A DNA stretch of 64,000 bases from contig NZ_JAUOEM010000001.1 of NCBI RefSeq assembly GCF_030540875.1, positions 930,001 to 994,000 of the forward strand, read 5' to 3'. Shown in pieces: positions 56,501 to 63,084 of the stretch. The translations under genes and the position numbers were made by a program. The notes beneath the pieces are model-generated. The model did not search any database. It worked only from the letters and a program-made list of their open reading frames with translations, and was not told where the DNA came from. Source of the stretch: Flavivirga amylovorans. GTDB lineage: Bacteria > Bacteroidota > Bacteroidia > Flavobacteriales > Flavobacteriaceae. Position 1 is the first letter of the stretch. The number at the start of each line of letters is the position of its first letter.

Positions 56501-56931
56501 ATTTTGTAGAAGGTAGGGCTGCGTATTCAATTCAATCTACTTTCGATTCAGGAAAAGTTGAAATTAAATCATCATATCCTAACATCCCTCATAAAACAAT
56601 AACAGATAGTTCGGAGAAAGGAACGATGCAAGTGAAAATGAATCCGCCAACAATGCCTGCAAAATGGGTTCTTAATCAAGTGAGTGTATTTGTAGATTTT
56701 AAGATAGGTAATGAAGTGATTCGATCTGCAACAAATGAGGTAACATTAAATGTATACCATAAAAAAGGAAAACTTTTAGATACATATATTCAAAATGCTA
56801 AAAATGGTGGCGCAGTTTTTAAAGATATAAGTTTTTACAAGCGTCCAGCCGAATGTGTATTTGAAATTAAATGCAAAGGGTTTGAAACAGTAAAGCTTAA
56901 TGTATTTGATAAACAGGAACCTAGTTATTAA
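53572..56931 (+). CDS. Secreted glycoside hydrolase family 31 enzyme
   Basis: A 1119-residue exported alpha-glycosidase. Signal peptide (1-24), N-terminal beta-sandwich (about 28-240, ending FFGFGFMRETLDARGK), TIM barrel (about 252-590) and distal beta domains. GH31 marks: PRWAFGLQYRLRYHG, Asp371 in FKQDDPYP as likely nucleophile (KxD as in alpha-xylosidase YicI) and Asp450 in WAGDFQAANGL as likely acid/base. The DFGE that usually surrounds the nucleophile is replaced by DDPYP, so substrate specificity is unusual. The last 330 residues form extra Ig-like domains. First gene of a run reaching to 64 kb; specificity unknown. Confidence 0.9.
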   Translation: MNLFSKKTIALLFFIGFTFQSYTQNRLLKVMSYERKDNSVLFHCEDNESVKLSIVTDDIIRVQVSSKGKFNESTMIKYGFVKDDFSTVDFQVKEGKDDYQILTSSVTVLVSKANFGLKVLDKKGNLIVRNNEKSGIQYGEENVLNFDMPSDEHFFGFGFMRETLDARGKKLTFKRAYRWNGATVPFFLSTRGYAFYSNSVFNHDFDFTNKTNGEAADYYSITTKGGSIDFYLIYGPSFPQILDKYTNLTGKTMMVPRWAFGLQYRLRYHGTQEDLLGVAKGFREKEIPCDIMALEPGWEEVSYAMDWKWSPTRFPTPKKMIDELSSMGYKMDLWESGIAPYVNMTDPKVRKKWYAKRKHIVDMGVRMFKQDDPYPRSIVSTQLHDPEFTRSEFKDKLMTPEELNNVSNSLYTQTLFKEFRKQTKERAIVMFHAYNASVASHRWPFQWAGDFQAANGLINASLSGHAMVSYDIRNPHPAGWHQGFFTPFTVVDSWAYYREPWLYSEAMEESHRLYACLRSRLVPYFYSSLWQSHTTALPIERPMVLNYSDDPNTYQMKSQFMVGDWFLVGLSDADDAPANEKVDFWTGVQKGNDGKVYLPKGRWVDYWNSNVIDIEKAQWVDASWPEYMGGSLYVKGGAIIPMGQVKNYIGETKDEIVVWDIYPHNSSSYQLYEDDGISYDYEKSKYALTDIECHENDSQVKINISKRKGFYKGMPEKRSFLLKIHTLSKPKTIIVDGEELAYFDNGNDLIYNMAKKGWYYDIKAKKVMVKLDTGWKYSLKSKDALQLATIPGTPKYDIIEWNATPEEKDREVIMQFYEKAMPIFSSNQEGLFADGFSQAKCEIKFADTSESIGKIDVELEGPVLFSNRKTKNTFEVQKEEVRFNLIARNNSGIAKVKVSGENIETRSFDFPIYGKPVELKVEKEESLWMADSLSTINVVAKLLDKHGSRVLNIFTPLTVELKGKGLFENGMKKDTIDFVEGRAAYSIQSTFDSGKVEIKSSYPNIPHKTITDSSEKGTMQVKMNPPTMPAKWVLNQVSVFVDFKIGNEVIRSATNEVTLNVYHKKGKLLDTYIQNAKNGGAVFKDISFYKRPAECVFEIKCKGFETVKLNVFDKQEPSY

Positions 56932-56952
56932 AAGTGGAAAAATAATTAACGA

Positions 56953-57723
56953 ATGAAAAAAGCATCAGAGCATAAAGTGCCATTGTATCATAAGGTATAT
57001 GATTATTTGTTGGAGAAAATTAAAAATGAATACATTGCTGGTGATTTTTTGCCAACACAATCAGAAATTGCCATACAGACAGAGACGAGTCTTATTACGG
57101 TAAAAAGAGCTATAAAGGAACTGGAAGCTATAGGCTACCTTGAATCAAAAGCTGGAAAAGGCACTATTGTAAGGAAACCATCTGTTGTAGATAGTCATGT
57201 GGGGGTATCTAGCTGGACAGATTCTATTTCTGGATTGGGAAGTGTGCCTAGCACAGGTTGGATAAAAGTAAAAAAGAGGGTGCCAACCTCTTCTACGGCT
57301 GATAAACTAAAACTTAAGGCACGTGAAAGAACGGTACGTATAAAACGCTTAAGACTTATAGATGATAACCCTATTTGTTTGATGAATAACGAAATACCTT
57401 TGAGTTTGGTGCCTGGTATTCATGCTAAAGTTATAGATAAAGAATCCTTGTATAATTATTTAAAAGATGAATATGGGCTCATAGCCATAAGGGCAGAGGA
57501 AGAGGTGAGAGCAAGGGAAGCGACTGAATATGAAATCGAGATACTTCAATTAAAAACACCTATTGTTTTGGTAGTTAGAAGATTATCTTTTTTGTCTGAT
57601 GATGTGCCTTTCGAACTATCTTCAATTATAGCTCCAGCTGAGTCCTATATTTATAAATCTCAACAAATAAACAGAACATTGGATCCTAAAGATTTAAATA
57701 AACTATTAACGAAGGTTAGTTAA
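56953..57723 (+). CDS. GntR-family repressor with UTRA ligand domain
   Basis: A 256-residue cytoplasmic regulator. Winged-helix DNA-binding domain (about 10-75: PLYHKVYDYLLEKIKNEYIA, LPTQSEIAIQTETSLITVKR) and a UTRA sensor domain (about 90-245: RTVRIKRLRLIDDNPICLMN, SLYNYLKDEYGL, FELSSIIAPAESY). HutC/GntR proteins of this type sense a sugar phosphate or related intermediate and repress the neighbouring catabolic genes. It lies 22 bases after the GH31 gene and 23 before the SIS gene, and is thus likely to control this run. Confidence 0.93.
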   Translation: MKKASEHKVPLYHKVYDYLLEKIKNEYIAGDFLPTQSEIAIQTETSLITVKRAIKELEAIGYLESKAGKGTIVRKPSVVDSHVGVSSWTDSISGLGSVPSTGWIKVKKRVPTSSTADKLKLKARERTVRIKRLRLIDDNPICLMNNEIPLSLVPGIHAKVIDKESLYNYLKDEYGLIAIRAEEEVRAREATEYEIEILQLKTPIVLVVRRLSFLSDDVPFELSSIIAPAESYIYKSQQINRTLDPKDLNKLLTKVS

Positions 57724-57745
57724 CCAACTTATTAAAAATACTTTT

Positions 57746-58555
57746 ATGAACTTAGAATTCCCAGATCAACTGGACAAAATTAAAGAAGGATTAAGAAACC
57801 AAGAACCATTATTGAAAGAAGTAGCAAGTATCTATGCAGATGCTATAGCTTCGGGTGGTATGGTGCATGTTTATGCTAATGGGCATTCAAGACAATCTGT
57901 AGAAGAAACAGTAATTAGAATGGGAGCCTTAACAGGGTTTAACCCAATTTTAACAGATGCGATTATTACATTCAATGACGTTACGGGCCCAAATGGTATT
58001 CGTGTAGATCAATTCTATGAAAAAGTAGAAGGTATAGGGAAAGTGTTGTTAAAAGAAGTACAATTTGGAGCTAAAGATGTATTGGTTGTTGTCACAGCAA
58101 CGGGTACTACAGCAGCAGCAGTAGATATGGCTTTAGAATTTAGCAAACAATATCCAGATTTGAAAATTGTTGGCATAGCATCCAAAGTACAATCTGCAGG
58201 TGCTGCTGTAAAACATAGCTCTGGAAAAAATTTGATTCATGTTATAGAAGAGAACCCTAATGGTTATTTTATTGATAATTCCATGCCTTATGGTGATTTG
58301 TCAGTGAAAATAGAAGGGAAGATGGCAGACTATCATGTTTGTCCTTTATCCACAGTAGGGGCAATTTCAGTAGCACAATGTTTGAATGAATTAACGGTTA
58401 GAGAATTGGATAGTAGAGGGATCAAGCATCACGTATTGCGTAATATGCATATTGCAGATACTACCGATAATTATGATGAATGGTTAGACGATCAAAGAAA
58501 GCGTTATGCCTTAGGAACATACAATCCAAATAGAGTAGAGCCAATAACTGAGTAA
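57746..58555 (+). CDS. SIS-domain sugar-phosphate protein
   Basis: A 269-residue protein of the SIS (sugar isomerase) fold. The phosphosugar loop is VHVYANGHSRQSVEET (about 41-56) and a second loop is VVVTATGTTAAAVDMALEFS (about 112-131). The C-terminal half (STVGAISVAQCLNELTVREL) closes the dimer. SIS_2-type proteins isomerise or bind phosphosugars, or remove side groups as in N-acetylmuramate 6-phosphate etherase; the reaction here cannot be told. It lies inside the operon one base before the SDR gene. Confidence 0.88.
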   Translation: MNLEFPDQLDKIKEGLRNQEPLLKEVASIYADAIASGGMVHVYANGHSRQSVEETVIRMGALTGFNPILTDAIITFNDVTGPNGIRVDQFYEKVEGIGKVLLKEVQFGAKDVLVVVTATGTTAAAVDMALEFSKQYPDLKIVGIASKVQSAGAAVKHSSGKNLIHVIEENPNGYFIDNSMPYGDLSVKIEGKMADYHVCPLSTVGAISVAQCLNELTVRELDSRGIKHHVLRNMHIADTTDNYDEWLDDQRKRYALGTYNPNRVEPITE

Positions 58556-58556
58556 T

Positions 58557-59342
58557 ATGAAAAATAAAGTTTTCATCATCACAGGGGCTTCAGGTATTGC
58601 TGCCGAAACTATTAAAATGGTTTTAGAGCAAGGTGCTAAGGTCTTTTATATAGGTAGAGATGCTGAACGTTGTAAAGTATTTCAAGATGATTTGAAAAAG
58701 GAAGGGTTACATGCTGATTTTATTGCAGGTGATTTAGTAGATCCCGAAACGGCTCCTAAATTAGTTAGTGCCTGTATTGAAAAATACGGACGTATTGATG
58801 GTTTGTACAACGTCGCGGGTATTAGTGGGCGTCGATTTGGAGATGGCCCTATACATGAGTGTACAGAAGAAGGCTGGGAGGTAACCATGACCACAAATGT
58901 GACAACACAATATCGCATGTGTAGAGAGGTCGTAAAGCAAATGTTAAAACAAGAATGCGATGAAGATGGTTTGCGTGGTACGATTCTAAACATGTCCAGT
59001 ATTTTAGGGATTTCACCAGAACCGAAATTCTTTAGTACCATCGGTTATGCTGCTGCTAAAGGTGCCATTATAAGTATGAGTACGTCTATGGCATCAAAAT
59101 ATGCGTTGGACAAAATCAGAGTAAATGTTATTGCCCCTGGTTTGGCATTAACGCGTATGAGTGCAAGAGCATCAAAAAATGATGACATTGTAAATTTCAT
59201 GAAAGTAAAACAACCATTAATCGAAGGTGTTATGGACGCTAAAGACGTTGCAGAATCTTCGGTTTTTCTATTAAGCAATAAAAGTAAATCCATTACAGGA
59301 GAAGTCTTGAAAATTGACGCTGGGTGGAGTATTTCAAGTTAA
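58557..59342 (+). CDS. Short-chain dehydrogenase/reductase
   Basis: A 261-residue Rossmann-fold oxidoreductase. Cofactor motif TGASGIAAE (about 9-17), NVAG at 85-88, catalytic Ser147 or Ser148 with Tyr164 and Lys168 (YAAAK), then the usual IRVNVIAPGLALTRM. The glycine motif lacks the final glycine of TGxxxGxG; alanine stands there. Such enzymes oxidise a hydroxyl of a sugar or sugar acid with NAD(P). Placement between SIS and FAD genes suggests a step in the same pathway. Confidence 0.92.
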   Translation: MKNKVFIITGASGIAAETIKMVLEQGAKVFYIGRDAERCKVFQDDLKKEGLHADFIAGDLVDPETAPKLVSACIEKYGRIDGLYNVAGISGRRFGDGPIHECTEEGWEVTMTTNVTTQYRMCREVVKQMLKQECDEDGLRGTILNMSSILGISPEPKFFSTIGYAAAKGAIISMSTSMASKYALDKIRVNVIAPGLALTRMSARASKNDDIVNFMKVKQPLIEGVMDAKDVAESSVFLLSNKSKSITGEVLKIDAGWSISS

Positions 59343-59349
59343 AAAATAA

Positions 59350-60696
59350 ATGAGTATGCAAACATATAGTAAAACATTAAACGTTGCAGATAGTTATGAT
59401 ATTGTTGTTGTAGGAGCAGGTTCCGCTGGCGCTACAGCAGCTATTGCAGCAGGTAGAACAGGGGCAAAAACACTTCTTTTAGAGCGCTTAGGATTTCTTG
59501 GAGGAACAAGTACTGCGGTATTGGATACGTTTTATGGGTATTATACTCCAGGCGAAAGATCTACCAGAGTCGTTGGAGGTATTGCTGATGATGTTGTAAA
59601 AGGATTAGGAACTTACAACGCATATTTAGAGCGTCCAAATTCTTTTGGAGCGGGTACGGGAGTAACCTATCACCCAGAATATTTAAAAGTCGTTTGGGAG
59701 CAATTGGTTAAAGGTGCTGGTTGTGATATTTTATTAAACGCTTGGGTTCAAGATACCGTTATCGAAGGAACTAAAATCACAGGATTGGTTGTGGCAACGA
59801 AAAGTGGATTACAATTCATTAAATGTAAACAAGTGATTGATGCTTCTGGTGATGCAGATATTTGTCATCAAGCAGGAATCCCATACGAATTAGCAGGTTT
59901 GGTAGATCCGGCACAAACATTAACAACGACTTTTAAAATGGTTAATGTTGATATGGCGAAGCGTAAAACAATTACAAAGCCAGAGATTAATGCATTGATG
60001 GAGAAAGCTGCTGCAACCGGAAACTTTAATTTGCCCCGTAAAGAAGGAAGTGATCATATTACTCCGGTTGACCATATGACAGCTACAATTATGACACGAT
60101 TAACATCGTTCAGTAAAGATAAATATGGAAACGTTATAAACGCTGCAGATCCAAAATTATGGAGTGACGCTGAAATGAAAGGAAGGTTACAAGCGATAGA
60201 ATATATCCGATTTTTAAAAGCATACGTTCCAGGTTATGAGAAATCTGAATTATCAACTTTTGGAGTACAAATCGGTGTTCGTGAAACCCGTCGCGTAGAG
60301 GGTCATTATAGATTAACGGCAGATGATGTTTTAGGAGCTAAAAAATTTGACGATCAAATCGGATTGTGTGGTGCACCCATGGAAGATCATCATGATGGAG
60401 AAGGTGTAAAATGGCAATACATTCCTAATAGTGAAGTGGTCGGGATTCCGTATAGAACTTTAGTACCTCAGGAAAGTAGTAACCTTTTAGTTGCAGGGCG
60501 TTGTTTCTCTGCAAATCACGTGGCACATAGTAGTGTACGATCTATGGCACAATGTATGACCATGGGAGAAGCCGCTGGTGTTGCAGCCTCTATGTCAATT
60601 AAAAATAATTGCGCTCCAATTGATATCGATACAGATGAGTTGAGAGGGATACTGAAAAATCAAGGCGCTATGGTAGATTCACCTTACGATAACTAA
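59350..60696 (+). CDS. FAD-dependent oxidoreductase (FAD_oxidored family)
   Basis: A 448-residue flavoprotein. FAD-binding motif VGAGSAGATAAIAAGRTGAK with Gly22-x-Gly24-xx-Gly27, then GFLGGTSTAVLDTFYGYYTP, a middle VIDASGDADICHQAGIPYEL and a C-terminal NLLVAGRCFSANHVAHSSVR with MGEAAGVAA. This matches the FAD_oxidored family (Pfam PF12831 by memory), whose characterised members are few. No signal peptide, so it works in the cytoplasm. Reaction inferred as oxidation of a sugar-derived hydroxyl. Confidence 0.9.
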   Translation: MSMQTYSKTLNVADSYDIVVVGAGSAGATAAIAAGRTGAKTLLLERLGFLGGTSTAVLDTFYGYYTPGERSTRVVGGIADDVVKGLGTYNAYLERPNSFGAGTGVTYHPEYLKVVWEQLVKGAGCDILLNAWVQDTVIEGTKITGLVVATKSGLQFIKCKQVIDASGDADICHQAGIPYELAGLVDPAQTLTTTFKMVNVDMAKRKTITKPEINALMEKAAATGNFNLPRKEGSDHITPVDHMTATIMTRLTSFSKDKYGNVINAADPKLWSDAEMKGRLQAIEYIRFLKAYVPGYEKSELSTFGVQIGVRETRRVEGHYRLTADDVLGAKKFDDQIGLCGAPMEDHHDGEGVKWQYIPNSEVVGIPYRTLVPQESSNLLVAGRCFSANHVAHSSVRSMAQCMTMGEAAGVAASMSIKNNCAPIDIDTDELRGILKNQGAMVDSPYDN

Positions 60697-60710
60697 AAAG
60701 ACATGATATT

Positions 60711-61688
60711 ATGAACGATTATATCATAGCATGCGATGTCGGGGGAACTCGAATCAAAGCAGGAATCATAGACGCTGATGGAAATTTATCACACTCAGAA
60801 GAGGTCGATTCTCAAGCGCACCTTGGAACTGATGCATTACTCGAAGCGTTAAAAACACTGATCAAAAAACGTTTGCCTGTTTCAATAGGAAAAGGTAATT
60901 GTTTGGGGATAGGTTTAGGGCTTACGGGGCCAGTAGATTCAAATTTAGGCGTTATTTTATTACCTGGTAAGTTTGACGGATTGGAAGGTTTCCCTATTGT
61001 ACCATTACTTAGAGAAGAATTCAAGCTTCCGGTTTTTGCTGAAAATGATGGCCGTTTGGCTGCTTATGCTGCAAAGTATTATGGAAATGCAAAAGATGTA
61101 GATTGGGCTGTAGTAATTACTTTGGGAACAGGTGTAGGCTCAGGAGTTATAATAAATGGTGAAATTCTTGTAGACCCTCATTTTAATTTCGGGATTCAAA
61201 TAGGGCATTTAGTAATGGATGCGTCTAATAATAAGTTTTGTTTAACAGGAAACTATGGTACAGCAGAAACATTATGTTCTGCCACAGCATTAGTAAACCA
61301 AGTACGAACAGCCATCCAAAGGGGGATTCCTTCTTCGCTTTCAGAATTATATTTTCAAGACCCTTTAAAAATAGGATTTAAAGAAATTGCCGAGGCGTGC
61401 AGAGAAGGCGATGAATTGTGTTTGCGTGAATTGGAGATGTGGAAAGAACATTTAACGGTACTTTTAATAAATGCAACACATGCGTACGGACCTCAAAAAA
61501 TCATATTAAGTGGAGGAGCTTCCTTGGCTTCTGATATTTTTCTGGATGATGTGCAAGAACGTGTTAATAAGCGTGTATTCAGGTTTCCGAAAAATGAAGG
61601 CGTACCAATAGAAATATCGATTATTCAAGAATATGCAGGGGTATATGGTGCTGCAGCAATGTTACATGAAAAACTAAAAAAACAATAG
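60711..61688 (+). CDS. ROK-family sugar kinase with altered zinc motif
   Basis: A 325-residue kinase of the ROK type: ATP-binding CDVGGTRIKAGIID (8-21), catalytic Asp113 in AENDGRLAAYA, GTGVGSGVIINGEI at about 140-152, His166 in QIGHLVMD. The cysteine-rich zinc motif of most ROK proteins (CxCGxxGCxE) is missing; CLTGNYGTAETLC stands in its place, keeping the GTAE ending. It should phosphorylate the sugar or sugar acid made by the preceding enzymes, ahead of aldol cleavage. Confidence 0.9.
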   Translation: MNDYIIACDVGGTRIKAGIIDADGNLSHSEEVDSQAHLGTDALLEALKTLIKKRLPVSIGKGNCLGIGLGLTGPVDSNLGVILLPGKFDGLEGFPIVPLLREEFKLPVFAENDGRLAAYAAKYYGNAKDVDWAVVITLGTGVGSGVIINGEILVDPHFNFGIQIGHLVMDASNNKFCLTGNYGTAETLCSATALVNQVRTAIQRGIPSSLSELYFQDPLKIGFKEIAEACREGDELCLRELEMWKEHLTVLLINATHAYGPQKIILSGGASLASDIFLDDVQERVNKRVFRFPKNEGVPIEISIIQEYAGVYGAAAMLHEKLKKQ

Positions 61689-61690
61689 TG

Positions 61691-62374
61691 ATGAAAGAAT
61701 GGATTAAATTGACTTCCACAGAAATAAATGAACTAGACAGAAATATTCCTGTAATCGTTCCTGTAGGTTTGGTGGAAGCTCATGGACCACATTTAGCCGT
61801 AAGTGTAGATATAGATACAGCAGAATATTTTAGTAAAAAAGTAGCAGAAAATACTGGAGCTATACTGGCGCCTTGTATCCCTTATGGTTTTGCAGATGAA
61901 ATGAGAGAATACCCAGGAACTTTAGGATTGACAGTGGAAACGTTTATGGCAACCATTCAAGATTTATGTCATTTATTTTGCAAACAAGGTTTTAAAAAAA
62001 TCATTTTTATTACTGGTCATGGTGCAAATAAAACGGCTTGCGAATTAGCCTTCTTCAAAATATGGGAAAAACATCCAGATTTTAAAGGCATTTGTTGGAA
62101 CTGGTGGAGCGATTGTGGTATCACAGGAATTCATCATGCAGATAAAGGCGAAACTGAAGTTGCTATAGCCGTTGGGACACCATCAAAAATGGATCGTGCC
62201 AAAGACTTTAAAGTAGAAAAACCTTGGTATAAAATCCGTTCGCGTTATGAATTAGATGCCGAATCGGGAGGTATTAATGGATACCCAACAGAAGCCGATA
62301 TTGAAAATGGAAAACAAATACGAGATAAAGCTGTGGTAGAATTGACAAAGAAGGTTCAAAAAGCATTCGATTAA
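61691..62374 (+). CDS. Creatininase-family amidohydrolase
   Basis: A 227-residue metal-dependent hydrolase. Metal ligands are visible as Glu29 and His31 (VEAHGPH), Asp40/Asp42 (SVDIDTA), His110 (ITGHGANK) and Glu154 (KGETEVA). The family opens amide or lactam rings (creatinine, formamides), but members in sugar operons have no established substrate. I use the ATG at 61691; a GTG one codon earlier overlaps the ROK stop. A lactone- or amide-opening step in the pathway is inference. Confidence 0.88.
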   Translation: MKEWIKLTSTEINELDRNIPVIVPVGLVEAHGPHLAVSVDIDTAEYFSKKVAENTGAILAPCIPYGFADEMREYPGTLGLTVETFMATIQDLCHLFCKQGFKKIIFITGHGANKTACELAFFKIWEKHPDFKGICWNWWSDCGITGIHHADKGETEVAIAVGTPSKMDRAKDFKVEKPWYKIRSRYELDAESGGINGYPTEADIENGKQIRDKAVVELTKKVQKAFD

Positions 62375-62380
62375 AAAATT

Positions 62381-63004
62381 ATGAAACATTTTTTCGAACA
62401 TAAAATACTACCTGCTATCACTATTGAAGATGAAACTAAAGCAGTAAAAATTGCTGAAGCTGTTATCGCTGGTGGTCTAAATATCATGGAAGTTCCTTTT
62501 CGAACTGAAGCTGCTGCTAGATGCATTAGAAAGATTGTTGATGCTTTTCCAAACTTACATGTTGGAGCAGGAACTTTATTAACACCAGAACAAGTAGTTT
62601 TAGCTAAGGAAAGTGGTTCAGCATTTGGGTTGGCTCCTGGATTTAATAAAGCAGTAGTACAGCAAGCTATAGATCTCAATTTCCCTTTTATTCCTGGAGT
62701 CATGACGCCTTCAGAGGTAGAATTAGCGTTAGAAATGGAATGTAAAGTGCAAAAGTTGTTTCCGGCTTCTCAAGTAGGAGGCATTAATATGTTAAAAGCT
62801 TTAGCAGGCCCTTACGGGCATACAGGTGTTGCTTTTATTCCTATGGGAGGTGTATCTCTTAAAAATATGGATGAATTTTTAGCCATGCAAAATGTCATTG
62901 CTATAGGCGGCTCTTGGTTGGCTACCAAACAGTTAATTGCAGATGGAGATTATAGTACAATTACAAAAAATATTAGTAAAGCAATAGGGGTTGCAGTGCA
63001 TTAA
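62381..63004 (+). CDS. KDPG/KHG-type class I aldolase
   Basis: A 207-residue aldolase of the Eda family. Glu37 (MEVPFRT) and Arg41, the GAGTLLTPEQV strand, PGVMTPSEV, and Schiff-base Lys125 in QKLFPASQVGG; then PMGGVSLKNMDEFL and the GGSWLA end. Family members cleave 2-keto-3-deoxy-6-phosphogluconate, its galacto form, or related 4-hydroxy-2-oxo acids to pyruvate plus an aldehyde. As the last enzyme of the run before the next secreted gene, it probably supplies the final cleavage of the pathway. Confidence 0.93.
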   Translation: MKHFFEHKILPAITIEDETKAVKIAEAVIAGGLNIMEVPFRTEAAARCIRKIVDAFPNLHVGAGTLLTPEQVVLAKESGSAFGLAPGFNKAVVQQAIDLNFPFIPGVMTPSEVELALEMECKVQKLFPASQVGGINMLKALAGPYGHTGVAFIPMGGVSLKNMDEFLAMQNVIAIGGSWLATKQLIADGDYSTITKNISKAIGVAVH

Positions 63005-63084
63005 GGTATATAGTAGTAGGGGCACCCTGTTATTTAGAATATTTAAGATAAATTATAACGCTTTTTATTATCAATAAAGTTAGA

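Noticed and set aside
62371-62703. Minus-strand open frame of 110 codons over the aldolase gene
   Set aside because: Antisense to the KDPG-type aldolase, which has its full set of catalytic residues.
53572-63004. Sulfoquinovose breakdown as the role of the operon
   Set aside because: GH31 plus an aldolase recalls sulfo-glycolytic routes, but the sulfoquinovosidase active-site wording, a lactonase of the SMP-30 type and a sulfonate exporter are not visible.
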